NCBI GenBank assembly: GCA_016199025.1
Contig: JACQHM010000273.1
Location: 1 to 29,545 of the forward strand
Length of the DNA stretch: 29,545 nucleotides
Direction: 5' to 3'
From: Candidatus Methylomirabilota bacterium
GTDB lineage: Bacteria; Methylomirabilota; Methylomirabilia; Methylomirabilales; JACQHM01
Positions 23,409-29,545 of this stretch are shown here, piece by piece. How positions within the stretch are numbered: the stretch's first letter is position 1; the number at the start of each line of letters is the position of its first letter. The position numbers and the translations under genes were made by a program. Under the pieces are notes generated by a model, which worked only from the letters and a program-made list of their open reading frames with translations, searched no databases and had not been told where the DNA came from.

Positions 23409-23454
23409 AAATCCCCCCGTTCCCCCCTTTCTCAAAGGGGGGGTGGGGGGATTT
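23409..23454. repeat. Near-perfect 22-bp inverted repeat, G-run rich
   Basis: The left arm AAATCCCCCCGTTCCCCCC-TTT (23409-23430) and the right arm AAAGGGGGGGTGGGGGG-ATTT (23434-23454) are separated by CTC. It can form a very stable hairpin, and the G-runs of one strand could form a quadruplex. It lies about 85 bp before the fadN promoter candidate and belongs to a repeat class (AAATCCCCCC ... GGGGGGATTT) common in the same kinds of genomes. Confidence 0.88.
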
Positions 23455-23537
23455 GTGTTGAGCCCCGGCACCTCTTGAAGGCCCCAAGAGTGGAGCACCA
23501 GGCTTATGTTAACTTGTCTGCTCTCGTGGGGTTCTTC

Positions 23538-23566
23538 TTGACTTACAGGCTCTTTGCTTCTAGACT
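23538..23566 (+). promoter_or_regulatory. Sigma70-like promoter candidate for fadN
   Basis: TTGACT (23538-23543, five of six consensus bases) is followed after exactly 17 bp by TAGACT (23561-23566, four of six, with the conserved first, second and last positions). Transcription would start near 23573, leaving about 20 nt to the GGAGGAAG ribosome site and ATG at 23595. No operator palindrome was recognised next to it. Confidence 0.5.
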
Positions 23567-23594
23567 TCGCTCAAAAACAGCGGAGGAAGAAGCC

Positions 23595-26000
23595 ATGAAC
23601 CGGATCAGGAAGGCGGCTGTCCTGGGGGCAGGGACGATGGGGGCGGCCATCGCCGCCCATCTCGCCGGTTGCAGGATCCCTACCCTCCTCTTGGACGTCG
23701 TCCCGACGGAGCTAACCGACGAGGAGAAGAAGAAGCGCCTCACCCTGGCCGCCCGAGAGGTCAGGGACCGGATCACCCGCCGGGGGCTCGAGCGGGTGTG
23801 CCAGGCGACCCCTCCTGCCCTTTTCCTCTCCAAGGACGTCGAGCTGATGACGACTGGGAATATCGAGGACGATCTCTCGCGACTGGCCGAGGCGGACTGG
23901 ATCGTCGAGGCGGTGGTTGAGGATCTCCAGGTCAAGCGGGAGCTCCTCCAGAAGGTGGAACGGCACGTCCGGCCGGGGACGATTGTCAGCACCAACACCT
24001 CGGGCCTCTCCATCAACCGGATGACTGAGGGCCTCTCCGATGTGTTTCGACGTCACTTCCTCGGCACCCACTTCTTCAATCCCCCCCGCTCTATGGCCCT
24101 CCTCGAGCTGATCCCGGGCAGGGACACGTTGCCGGAGGTCGTGACTTCCTTCGCCAACTTCGCTGAACGGATCCTGGGGAAACGGGTCGTCCTCTGCAAG
24201 GATACCCCCTGCTTCATCGCTAACCGGATCGGGGCCTTCTCGAAGTGCCTGATCCTGAAGCTCATGGTCGAGGATGGCTATACCATCGAAGAGGTGGATA
24301 CCCTCACAGGGCCTATCCTCGGGAGGCCCAGGACGGCCACCTTCCGGACGGCCGATCTGGTTGGGCTGGACGTGTCTGTCTCTGTCGTTGATCATCTGTA
24401 TGAGAGTCTTGAAGGTGATGAACGACGGGATCGCTTCCGCATCCCCCCGTTTGTCCGCGAGATGGTCGAGAGAGGCTGGCTGGGGAACAAAGCGGGACAG
24501 GGCTTTTACAAACGGATGAAGGGGCCCGGGAAGGATGACTTCTACGTCCTGGACTATCGGACGATGGAGTACCGGCCTCAGGAACAGGTTTCCTTTCCTG
24601 CCCTGGAGGCAGTCCAGGGAATCGAGGATGCCGGGGCACGGATAAAACGGTTGGCCGAAGCCGACGATCGAGCCGGACGGTTCGTCTGGAAGCTCTTGAG
24701 TGAGATCGCGACCTATGCGGCGAACCGGATCCCCGAGATCGCCGACGATCTTGTGAGCGTGGACCGGGCCATGCGATGGGGCTACCACTGGGAGCTGGGC
24801 CCCTTCGAGACGTGGGACGCCCTTGGGGTCGAAGAGGGCCTGAGACGGATGGAGGGCGAGGGACGGGCGATCCCGCCCCTCATCCAGACCCTTCGAGAGG
24901 CCGGCGCCCGTTCGTTCTACCAGAAACGGGATGGCCGACTCTTTGCGTTCCAAGCGAAGGCAAAATCCTACCAGGAGGTCGAGGAGCGGCCCGAGGTCAT
25001 CCCCTTGAAATTCCTCAAGGAGGCGGGAAAGGTCGTGGCCTCCAATCCCTCGGCCAGCCTGATCGATCTAGGCGACGGGATCGCCTGCCTGGAGCTTCAC
25101 TCCAAGCTGAATACGATCGGCCCCGAGACGATCCAGATGCTAAAGAAGAGCCTCTCGATTGTCGAGGAGCAGTTCGAGGGGCTTGTCATCGGAAACCAGG
25201 GAAGGGACTTCTCGGTGGGGGCGAACCTGGCCTTCCTCCTGTTCTCGATCCAGAACGAAGAGTGGGACGAGATCGAGCGGGCGGTGAAAGTCTTTCAGGA
25301 TGCCCTCATGGCCGTGAAGACCTTCCACAAGCCGGTGGTCGCCGCCCCCTTTGGGAGGACCCTTGCTGGAGGATGCGAGATCTGCTTAGCTTCGCCAACA
25401 GTTCAGGCCGCCGCCGAGACCTCCATGGGCCTGGTTGAGGTGGGCGTCGGGTTGATCCCGGCGGGGGGAGGGACGAAGGAGATGCTCCTCCGAGCCTTGG
25501 AGGCGATCCCCGAGGGGGTTGAAGTGGACCTCTATCCGTTCGTTCGTTTTGTGCTGGAGACGATCGCCCAGGCCAAGGTCTCGACCAGCGCCATGGAGGC
25601 CAGAAGGCTCAGGTTTCTCCGACCATCGGACCACATCACGATCAATAAGGATTTTCTCCTCTTTGATGCCAAGATGACGACCCTGGCCCAGGTCCGGGAA
25701 GGCTTCCGTCCCCTCCACCCGAGGCGGGATATCAAGGTCCTTGGTGAACGGGGTCGGGCGGCCGTCGAGGCAGAGCTTCACAACATGCGGGTGGCCGAAT
25801 TCATCAGCGACTACGATGTCCACCTCTTGAAGAAGCTGGCCTACGTGCTCTCCGGAGGGGAGGCCCCGTCGGGGGCCCTTGTCTCGGAGCAGTATCTTCT
25901 CGATCTGGAACGGGAGGCTTTTTTGAGCCTCTGTGGGGAGCCAAAGACCCAAGAGCGGATCCGATATAGGCTGGCCGAAGGCAAACCCTTAAGAAACTAG
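23595..26000 (+). CDS. fadN: 3-hydroxyacyl-CoA dehydrogenase / enoyl-CoA hydratase, FadN type
   Basis: 801 residues from the ATG at 23595, preceded by GGAGGAAG. The open frame extends back to 23310 but only through repeat DNA. The order of domains is dehydrogenase first: VLGAGTMGAAIAAHLAG (NAD site, residues 9-25), then FLGTHFFNPP with catalytic H159 and E171, and the helical dehydrogenase domain with GFYKR. A hydratase-type domain follows from about residue 488, with FSVGANL, RTLAGGCEIC (first acidic residue) and MGLVEVGVGLIPAGGGTKE (second acidic residue). Both hydratase glutamates appear to be kept. This order is that of Bacillus FadN (~790 residues), opposite to E. coli FadB. It catalyses hydration of enoyl-CoA and oxidation of 3-hydroxyacyl-CoA, and a thiolase follows in the same transcript. 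Confidence 0.93.
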   Translation: MNRIRKAAVLGAGTMGAAIAAHLAGCRIPTLLLDVVPTELTDEEKKKRLTLAAREVRDRITRRGLERVCQATPPALFLSKDVELMTTGNIEDDLSRLAEADWIVEAVVEDLQVKRELLQKVERHVRPGTIVSTNTSGLSINRMTEGLSDVFRRHFLGTHFFNPPRSMALLELIPGRDTLPEVVTSFANFAERILGKRVVLCKDTPCFIANRIGAFSKCLILKLMVEDGYTIEEVDTLTGPILGRPRTATFRTADLVGLDVSVSVVDHLYESLEGDERRDRFRIPPFVREMVERGWLGNKAGQGFYKRMKGPGKDDFYVLDYRTMEYRPQEQVSFPALEAVQGIEDAGARIKRLAEADDRAGRFVWKLLSEIATYAANRIPEIADDLVSVDRAMRWGYHWELGPFETWDALGVEEGLRRMEGEGRAIPPLIQTLREAGARSFYQKRDGRLFAFQAKAKSYQEVEERPEVIPLKFLKEAGKVVASNPSASLIDLGDGIACLELHSKLNTIGPETIQMLKKSLSIVEEQFEGLVIGNQGRDFSVGANLAFLLFSIQNEEWDEIERAVKVFQDALMAVKTFHKPVVAAPFGRTLAGGCEICLASPTVQAAAETSMGLVEVGVGLIPAGGGTKEMLLRALEAIPEGVEVDLYPFVRFVLETIAQAKVSTSAMEARRLRFLRPSDHITINKDFLLFDAKMTTLAQVREGFRPLHPRRDIKVLGERGRAAVEAELHNMRVAEFISDYDVHLLKKLAYVLSGGEAPSGALVSEQYLLDLEREAFLSLCGEPKTQERIRYRLAEGKPLRN

Positions 26001-26047
26001 GGGTTGGGGGTTGGGTGAAGAAGAAATCGAGCAAACCCTAAACCCTT
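26001..26047. repeat. Imperfect inverted repeat of GGGTT/AACCC runs between fadN and the thiolase gene
   Basis: GGGGTTGGGGGTTGGG at about 26003-26018 faces CAAACCCTAAACCC at 26031-26044, with a purine-rich stretch between. The mRNA could form a hairpin between the two cistrons, ending just before the ribosome site (GGGGAGG) of the thiolase. The unit resembles a dispersed AACCCCTAACCC-type repeat. Confidence 0.55.
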
Positions 26048-26069
26048 TTCTCCAACGGGGAGGATGGTC

Positions 26070-27248
26070 ATGCATGAAGCAGTCATCGTGTCGGCGGTCA
26101 GGACGGCCGTGGGAAAGGCCCCGCGCGGGACACTTAGCCAGACCAGGCCCGAAGAGATGGGGGCCGCCGCCGTGAAGGAAGCGGTGAAACGGGCGGCAGG
26201 CATTTCCCCTGAAGAGGTCGACGATGTCGTGATCGGCTGCGCCATGCCCGAGGGGGAACAGGGACTGAACATGGCCAGGATCATCTCCTTGAAGGCCGGC
26301 CTCCCCTCCACCGTCCCGGCCCAGACCATCAACCGCTTCTGCTCGTCGGGCCTCCAGGCCATCGCCATCGCTGCCGAAAAGGTCATGTGCGGTTTTGCGA
26401 AGGCGGTCGTGGCCGGCGGGGTGGAAAGCATGAGCCGGGTCCCGGCCATGGGCCACACCTTTGCCCCCGATCCCACCCTCGCCGAGGTCAACCCGGATGT
26501 CTATCTGGGGATGGGGCTCACGGCAGAGAACCTCGTCAAAAAGTACAAGATCCCACGAGAAGAACAGGACCAGTTCGCTTACCAGAGCCATGGGAAGGCC
26601 ATGAGAGCGATCCAGGAGGGGCGCTTCAAGGAGGAGACAGTTCCTTTCCAGGTGATAAGGAAAGAGGTGACCGAAGAGGGCAAAGTTGTTAAAAGAGAGG
26701 TCACCTTCGAGGTGGATGAGGGGGTCCGATTCGATACGTCTTTAGAAGCCCTGGCCAAGCTGAAACCGGTCTTCCATGCGAAAGGGACGGTTACGGCTGG
26801 GAACTCCTCTCAGACAAGCGACGGGGCCGCGGCGGTCGTCGTCATGGCCAGGGAAGAGGCCGAGCGGCGTGGCATCCGACCGCTGGGGATGTTTCGGTCC
26901 TTTGCGGTTGCGGGGGTGCCTCCTGAGATTATGGGGATCGGGCCGGTGGCCGCGGTGCCAAAGGCCCTCCAGTTGGCCGGCCTCTCCCTTGGCCAGATCG
27001 AGCTGATCGAGCTAAACGAGGCCTTCGCCGCCCAGGCCCTGGCCGTTCTCAAAGAGCTTGGGCTGACCCCCGAGATCCTGAACGTGAACGGGGGTGCCAT
27101 CGCGTTAGGCCACCCCCTGGGCTGCACCGGGGCGAAGCTCACGACCACCCTCCTCTATGAGATGAGGAGGCGAGGGGCCCGCTATGGCCTCGTCACCATG
27201 TGTATCGGCGGCGGGATGGGGGCCGCCGGCATCTTTGAGCGAATCTAA
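26070..27248 (+). CDS. fadA: Acetyl-CoA acyltransferase (thiolase)
   Basis: About 392 residues. Two ATGs compete: 26064 touches the GGGGAGG ribosome site, while 26070 is 6 nt away and therefore preferred. The three thiolase signatures are present: NRFCSSGLQAIA with the acyl-accepting C91, GHPLGCTGAK with H348, and CIGGGMGAAGIFE with C378 (numbering from 26070). ALNEAF-like ELIELNEAFAAQAL is also seen. It cleaves 3-oxoacyl-CoA with CoA to acetyl-CoA and a shortened acyl-CoA, the last beta-oxidation step, and pairs naturally with FadN as in Bacillus fadNA. It could also run in the synthetic direction (acetoacetyl-CoA), which sequence alone does not decide. Confidence 0.95.
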   Translation: MHEAVIVSAVRTAVGKAPRGTLSQTRPEEMGAAAVKEAVKRAAGISPEEVDDVVIGCAMPEGEQGLNMARIISLKAGLPSTVPAQTINRFCSSGLQAIAIAAEKVMCGFAKAVVAGGVESMSRVPAMGHTFAPDPTLAEVNPDVYLGMGLTAENLVKKYKIPREEQDQFAYQSHGKAMRAIQEGRFKEETVPFQVIRKEVTEEGKVVKREVTFEVDEGVRFDTSLEALAKLKPVFHAKGTVTAGNSSQTSDGAAAVVVMAREEAERRGIRPLGMFRSFAVAGVPPEIMGIGPVAAVPKALQLAGLSLGQIELIELNEAFAAQALAVLKELGLTPEILNVNGGAIALGHPLGCTGAKLTTTLLYEMRRRGARYGLVTMCIGGGMGAAGIFERI

Positions 27249-27324
27249 AAGCGGGCGAGATCCGAGCTCCAGTTCATGTCGTGTATGGACCCCAGATTAG
27301 CAGCCTAGCCTTGTCGGAAGGACC

Positions 27325-27726
27325 ATGACCCCTAAATGGATGCTCCTGGGAGCACTGATAGTTATTGGTGTCTCCATCTGGCTGGGTCAGCAGATTGAAC
27401 TTACTAGGCATTGGAGCGCGGCAATCCTCCTTTTCGCGATTCCTTTGTTAGTGATAGTGGTTTTAGTCCTCGGCTTCGCTAGGAGGAGGTCACCCTCGCC
27501 TAAAGAGATAGACTTGGCTGCTCTCGCCGTTGAGGTAAAGATGCTCCGCGGTGAAATCTCGGCGCTCCGTCAGAACATGGCCATGCTAGACGGATACCTC
27601 CAGAGGCAAGCGGAGCACGACGTGCGCCTTGCGGCCATCGAGACCACTATACATGCCATCGACAAAAAGCTTTCTGTTTTGACACAAGGGAGAGAGGAAA
27701 ATCAGAGGTTGGAGGAAAGGGGATGA
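27325..27726 (+). CDS. Small membrane protein with coiled coil, unknown
   Basis: 133 residues behind a GGAAGGA ribosome site. Two hydrophobic segments (about residues 5-21, MLLGALIVIGVSIWLG, and 31-51, WSAAILLFAIPLLVIVVLVL) are followed by FARRRS, giving a hairpin with the C-terminus probably in the cytoplasm by the positive-inside rule. The rest (from about residue 62) is a heptad-like coiled coil (LAALAVEVKMLRGEISALRQ and on). No family was recognised. Base composition is lower in GC than the upstream metabolic genes, suggesting a different origin. It is followed after 12 nt by another unknown gene. Confidence 0.7.
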   Translation: MTPKWMLLGALIVIGVSIWLGQQIELTRHWSAAILLFAIPLLVIVVLVLGFARRRSPSPKEIDLAALAVEVKMLRGEISALRQNMAMLDGYLQRQAEHDVRLAAIETTIHAIDKKLSVLTQGREENQRLEERG

Positions 27727-27738
27727 TACATCAGCTGG

Positions 27739-27999
27739 ATGCCATTTATAAGGCATTCAAAAAAGGTGCGGCCTGATCAAATTGGGCCAGGCGACGAGAT
27801 CATAGTAGTTAAGCTAGCTGGAATATCCCCAGAGCGTATTGTCCGGGTTCTCAACGTGCTCGAGCAAGACCTTCGCCGCGGGCGCCATATTGATACAGGA
27901 TCGCTTCTATTTGAAGAGGTTAAGCAAAGGATTCTCAGCGCTGTTGAGCGTTATGCTGACGTCCTGAAGGAGATCGGAATTTACTTGCTAAAGAAGTGA
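27739..27999 (+). CDS. Small hypothetical protein, unknown
   Basis: 86 residues with no signal peptide or membrane segment. The N-terminal third (MPFIRHSKKVRPDQIGPGDE) is polar with a turn, and the remainder looks helical with alternating charge (VLNVLEQDLRRGRHIDTGSL, then EEVKQRILSAVERYADVLKE). The middle phrase HIDTGSLLFEEVKQRI would fit a short adaptor or DNA/protein-binding helical domain, but I recognise no family. The ATG lacks a clear ribosome site of its own. It is 12 nt after the membrane/coiled-coil gene, so it is probably translated from the same mRNA. Confidence 0.6.
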   Translation: MPFIRHSKKVRPDQIGPGDEIIVVKLAGISPERIVRVLNVLEQDLRRGRHIDTGSLLFEEVKQRILSAVERYADVLKEIGIYLLKK

Positions 28000-28168
28000 A
28001 GTCGTAAAGACGCGCAGTTGCCCTTCAAGGCGACCTCGTCCGGCACGGTCATTAGGAGCGTTACGCGAACCCGGGGGACATCCGTGAAACCCTGGAACCG
28101 GTGCTCCTTGAATGGGCGATACCTATACGCCGAAGCGAAGGCTGCCTGTAATGGGCAGGAGGTGAGAG
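28000..28168. other. 169-base non-coding stretch with several small inverted repeats
   Basis: No credible gene is present. Stem candidates are GGAGC (28055-28059) with GCTCC (28103-28107) around an inner ACCcGG/CCGGT; GGCG/CGCC around 28115-28131; and CTGCC-TGTAAT-GGGCAG at 28142-28158. The stretch ends in a perfect ribosome site for the leader ORF. These stems may be chance in GC-rich DNA, or a structured 5' leader. Confidence 0.35.
28158..28165 (+). promoter_or_regulatory. Strong Shine-Dalgarno (GGAGGTGA) in front of a 16-codon leader ORF
   Basis: GGAGGTGA matches the anti-Shine-Dalgarno at all eight positions and stands at good distance from the ATG at 28169. It is stronger than the site of the following gene, which suggests that translation of the operon enters here. 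Confidence 0.6.
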
Positions 28169-28219
28169 ATGAAAAGGATTGGGGACGCTATGGATAAACG
28201 CTGGAGAGGGAGGGTATGA
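28169..28219 (+). CDS. 16-residue leader peptide candidate
   Basis: Reads MKRIGDAMDKRWRGRV and stops in TGA overlapping the ATG of the next gene (ATGA). It has seven basic residues. The strong ribosome site and exact overlap argue for real translation, probably to deliver ribosomes to the 76-residue gene that follows. The peptide itself matches nothing I know. Confidence 0.4.
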   Translation: MKRIGDAMDKRWRGRV

Positions 28220-28446
28220 AGCGTCGAATGACGAAGATGGAGGCCCAAGCCTTTAAGGCACGATGGGAGGCTATAAACGCCGCCGAGCGGGAAGAGTTGC
28301 GCACGACCTCTCTGGCGCATAAGTTGCGGCAACTCGCTGTGCTCATGGCTTCGGCGGGGAAATTCGGGTGGACCGAGGCCCTCGCGGCGGACGACGCCGA
28401 GGTCCGGGACCGCTGGAATCGACTCAGAAGGCTGCAGCGTGTCTGA
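28216..28446 (+). CDS. Small protein upstream of a nucleotidyltransferase toxin-like gene (antitoxin candidate)
   Basis: 76 residues, charged and mostly helical, without Cys, signal or membrane segment. The sequence runs from MTKMEAQAFKARWEAINAAE to a region ending DRWNRLRRLQR. The start overlaps the leader ORF and the stop overlaps the GTG start of the nucleotidyltransferase gene, so all three are translationally coupled. I recall this type of short protein (…WEAVNAAEREELR…) beside nucleotidyltransferase genes in many environmental genomes; by position it would be the antitoxin or targeting partner. No helix-turn-helix is evident, unlike AbiEi antitoxins. Confidence 0.72.
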   Translation: MKRRMTKMEAQAFKARWEAINAAEREELRTTSLAHKLRQLAVLMASAGKFGWTEALAADDAEVRDRWNRLRRLQRV

Positions 28447-29032
28447 AATGGAGCCTCTGATACCCCTTCTGGCTGTCCTGCGGGATCTGGTGGACTGGTT
28501 GCAGACTGGGCGCGTCCCGGGCGTCGTGATTGGTGGGGTGGCCGCCTCGTTCCTCGGCCGTCCTCGGTTGACGCGGGATGTGGACGTCCTCGTACTCCTC
28601 GATGAAGGACGTTGGGAGGAGTTCCTCGCCTTGGGAGCACGGTTCGGATTCCTCCCGCGGCTCCCGAACACCCTTACCTTCGCCCGGCAGACGCGAGTGC
28701 TTCTTGTGCGTCATGAGCCAAGCGGCATTGACGTGGACATCTCCTCTGGCACCCTACCTTTCGAAGAGGAGAGCATTGCACGGGCTTTGCTGGTAGATGT
28801 CGGTGGGTTCTCGATCCCGCTCCCCACCCCCGAAGACTTGATCATCATGAAGGCCGTTGCCCATCGCCCACGCGACTTGGCCGATATCGAATCCGTATTG
28901 GACACCCGTCCAAAGCTGAACCTGCGGCGCGTGCGCCGGTGGGTGCGTGAATTCTCCGCCGCTCTGGAGATGCCGGAGATCCTCACCGACCTGGAAACCA
29001 TTCTGGCCCAAAGGCGGCACCGGAAGAGATGA
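28439..29032 (+). CDS. Nucleotidyltransferase-fold protein, AbiEii/MNT-like
   Basis: 197 residues starting at GTG 28439; an ATG three codons later is an alternative. The minimal nucleotidyltransferase motif is visible: VVIGGVAASFLG with G32-G33, RLTRDVDVLV with D47 and D49, and GIDVDIS with a third acidic site (D98/D100). The helical segment PTPEDLIIMKAVAHRPRDLA followed by DIESVL (K and D-x-x-DI) is a hallmark of this toxin-like group. AbiEii and related proteins transfer nucleotides to tRNA or proteins and act in phage abortive infection. Enzyme activity and toxicity are inferred from the family. Partner of the overlapping 76-residue gene; a methyltransferase-like gene follows. Confidence 0.85.
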   Translation: MSEMEPLIPLLAVLRDLVDWLQTGRVPGVVIGGVAASFLGRPRLTRDVDVLVLLDEGRWEEFLALGARFGFLPRLPNTLTFARQTRVLLVRHEPSGIDVDISSGTLPFEEESIARALLVDVGGFSIPLPTPEDLIIMKAVAHRPRDLADIESVLDTRPKLNLRRVRRWVREFSAALEMPEILTDLETILAQRRHRKR

Positions 29033-29084
29033 TGTCCGTGGATGCGGAGGGAGGGTCCCGTTGAGATCGTGGCGATCAAATAGA

Positions 29085-29156
29085 ATGTCTGGTGAGGTAG
29101 CGAGGATGATCCTCAGCGCACTATCGAGGCATAGCCTGTGGGGAGACCCGCGATGA
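29085..29156 (+). other. 23-codon ORF overlapping the start of the next gene
   Basis: Reads MSGEVARMILSALSRHSLWG and ends in TGA that overlaps the ATG of the methyltransferase-like gene (ATGA). There is no strong ribosome site. It could be a second coupling leader like the one at 28169, or the end of a decayed gene. Confidence 0.25.
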
Positions 29157-29545
29157 GTGCCTTAAGCCAGCTTCAAAACCTTCTCTCCGACCTTTTCCAA
29201 CTGGATCTCGCGGACCTGGACTTCGGCCTGTACCGCTTGCTTCGTCTGAAACGCCAGGAAGTGGAGGCGTTTCTCACCGAGCAACTCCCCCGCCGGGTGG
29301 ATGAGGCGTTCCAGAGCATGGCTGGCGAAGAGCGCGCCGTCTTGGAGAGAGAGGTCTCCGACCTGGCCGAACGCATCCGGAAGGAGATCAACGAGGACGC
29401 TCTTTTCGACAGCGGTGAGGTAAAACCGGACTACCGCGACACGAAGATCAAGGCTGCACGGGAACTCCTGGCGAACTACGAGGCCAAACGCCAGCATCTT
29501 CAGTCTATCCAGGCCACCGAAGCCCAGAAGGCCGAGGTCTTCAAC
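29153..29545 (+). CDS. N-terminus of a large protein, probably an adenine-specific DNA methyltransferase (runs off the right edge)
   Basis: 131 codons are inside the window with no stop. The start MSALSQLQNLLSDLFQLDLA followed by DLDFGLYRLLRLKRQEVEAF is the opening I know from large type III-like or defence-island DNA adenine methyltransferases (LDFGIYR..N.KR.EI..FL). There, a helical N-terminal domain precedes the FxGxG and (D/N)PPY catalytic motifs, which would lie beyond the edge. The segment DSGEVKPDYRDTKIKAAREL followed by a coiled-coil-like helix also fits. The catalytic region is not visible, so the call rests on the N-terminal pattern only. It follows the toxin-like pair on the same strand. 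Confidence 0.65.
   Translation, partial: MSALSQLQNLLSDLFQLDLADLDFGLYRLLRLKRQEVEAFLTEQLPRRVDEAFQSMAGEERAVLEREVSDLAERIRKEINEDALFDSGEVKPDYRDTKIKAARELLANYEAKRQHLQSIQATEAQKAEVFN

Noticed and set aside
23310..23594. 95-codon N-terminal extension of the fadN frame.
   Set aside because: It is translated repeat DNA, includes the promoter candidate, and the normal FadN start with a ribosome site is at 23595.
28000..28220. End of a group II intron or reverse-transcriptase element (phrases such as TAATGGGCAGGAGG and GATTGGGGACGC looked familiar).
   Set aside because: No domain V hairpin, no intron-encoded protein fragment and no boundary sequence could be identified.
1..29545. tRNA, rRNA, riboswitch or integrase/attachment site.
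   Set aside because: No cloverleaf with GTTCRA-type arm, conserved rRNA segment, known aptamer core or recombinase gene was noticed on either strand.

Overview
The window is GC-rich bacterial DNA, almost fully coding, with many small palindromic repeats in the gaps. No rRNA, tRNA, CRISPR array or intact insertion sequence was seen. Gene content (many Liv-type ABC uptake systems, CoA-transferases, FadN-type beta-oxidation) and the repeat families suggest an uncultivated, acid- and acyl-CoA-degrading soil or subsurface bacterium, perhaps of the deltaproteobacterial/Desulfobacterota, NC10 or Rokubacteria type. No phylogenetic marker gene is present, so this placement is only an impression.

Left part (1-22066): about 22 kb of genes all on the minus strand, tightly packed with many 1-4 nt start/stop overlaps. 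Read in the direction of transcription it starts with a complete five-gene Liv-type ABC importer (22066 to 17481: binding protein, LivH, LivM, LivG, LivF). It continues with a divergent malate synthase, a 902-residue protein of two fused family III (CaiB/BaiF) CoA-transferase domains, and an AtoE-type short-chain fatty-acid permease. Next come the wreck of another binding-protein gene, a two-subunit family I (glutaconate-type) CoA-transferase and a four-cysteine small protein. A second importer follows (9120 to 927, continuing off the left edge). It has two binding proteins and two LivF ATPases around one LivG/LivH/LivM set, plus an embedded acyl-CoA synthetase and an SDR dehydrogenase. The inferred theme is uptake of organic (probably carboxylic or aromatic) acids, activation to CoA thioesters by ligase or CoA-transferase, and oxidation. 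The substrate cannot be read from the sequence.

Middle part (22099-23594): a pair of small overlapping hypothetical genes and a decayed regulatory gene. The decayed gene keeps the zinc-ribbon start and the TPR end of a large cyclase/ATPase-type protein but has lost the middle. Around it lie several classes of dispersed repeat and a good sigma70-like promoter facing right.

Right part (23595-29545, plus strand): fadN (3-hydroxyacyl-CoA dehydrogenase/enoyl-CoA hydratase) and a thiolase form a beta-oxidation pair that could finish the degradation of acyl-CoAs made by the left-hand cluster. Beyond 27.3 kb the content changes to small unknown genes, a nucleotidyltransferase toxin-like pair with a tiny leader ORF, and the start of a large protein that looks like an adenine-specific DNA methyltransferase. 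The window therefore probably ends at the entrance of a defence or accessory island.
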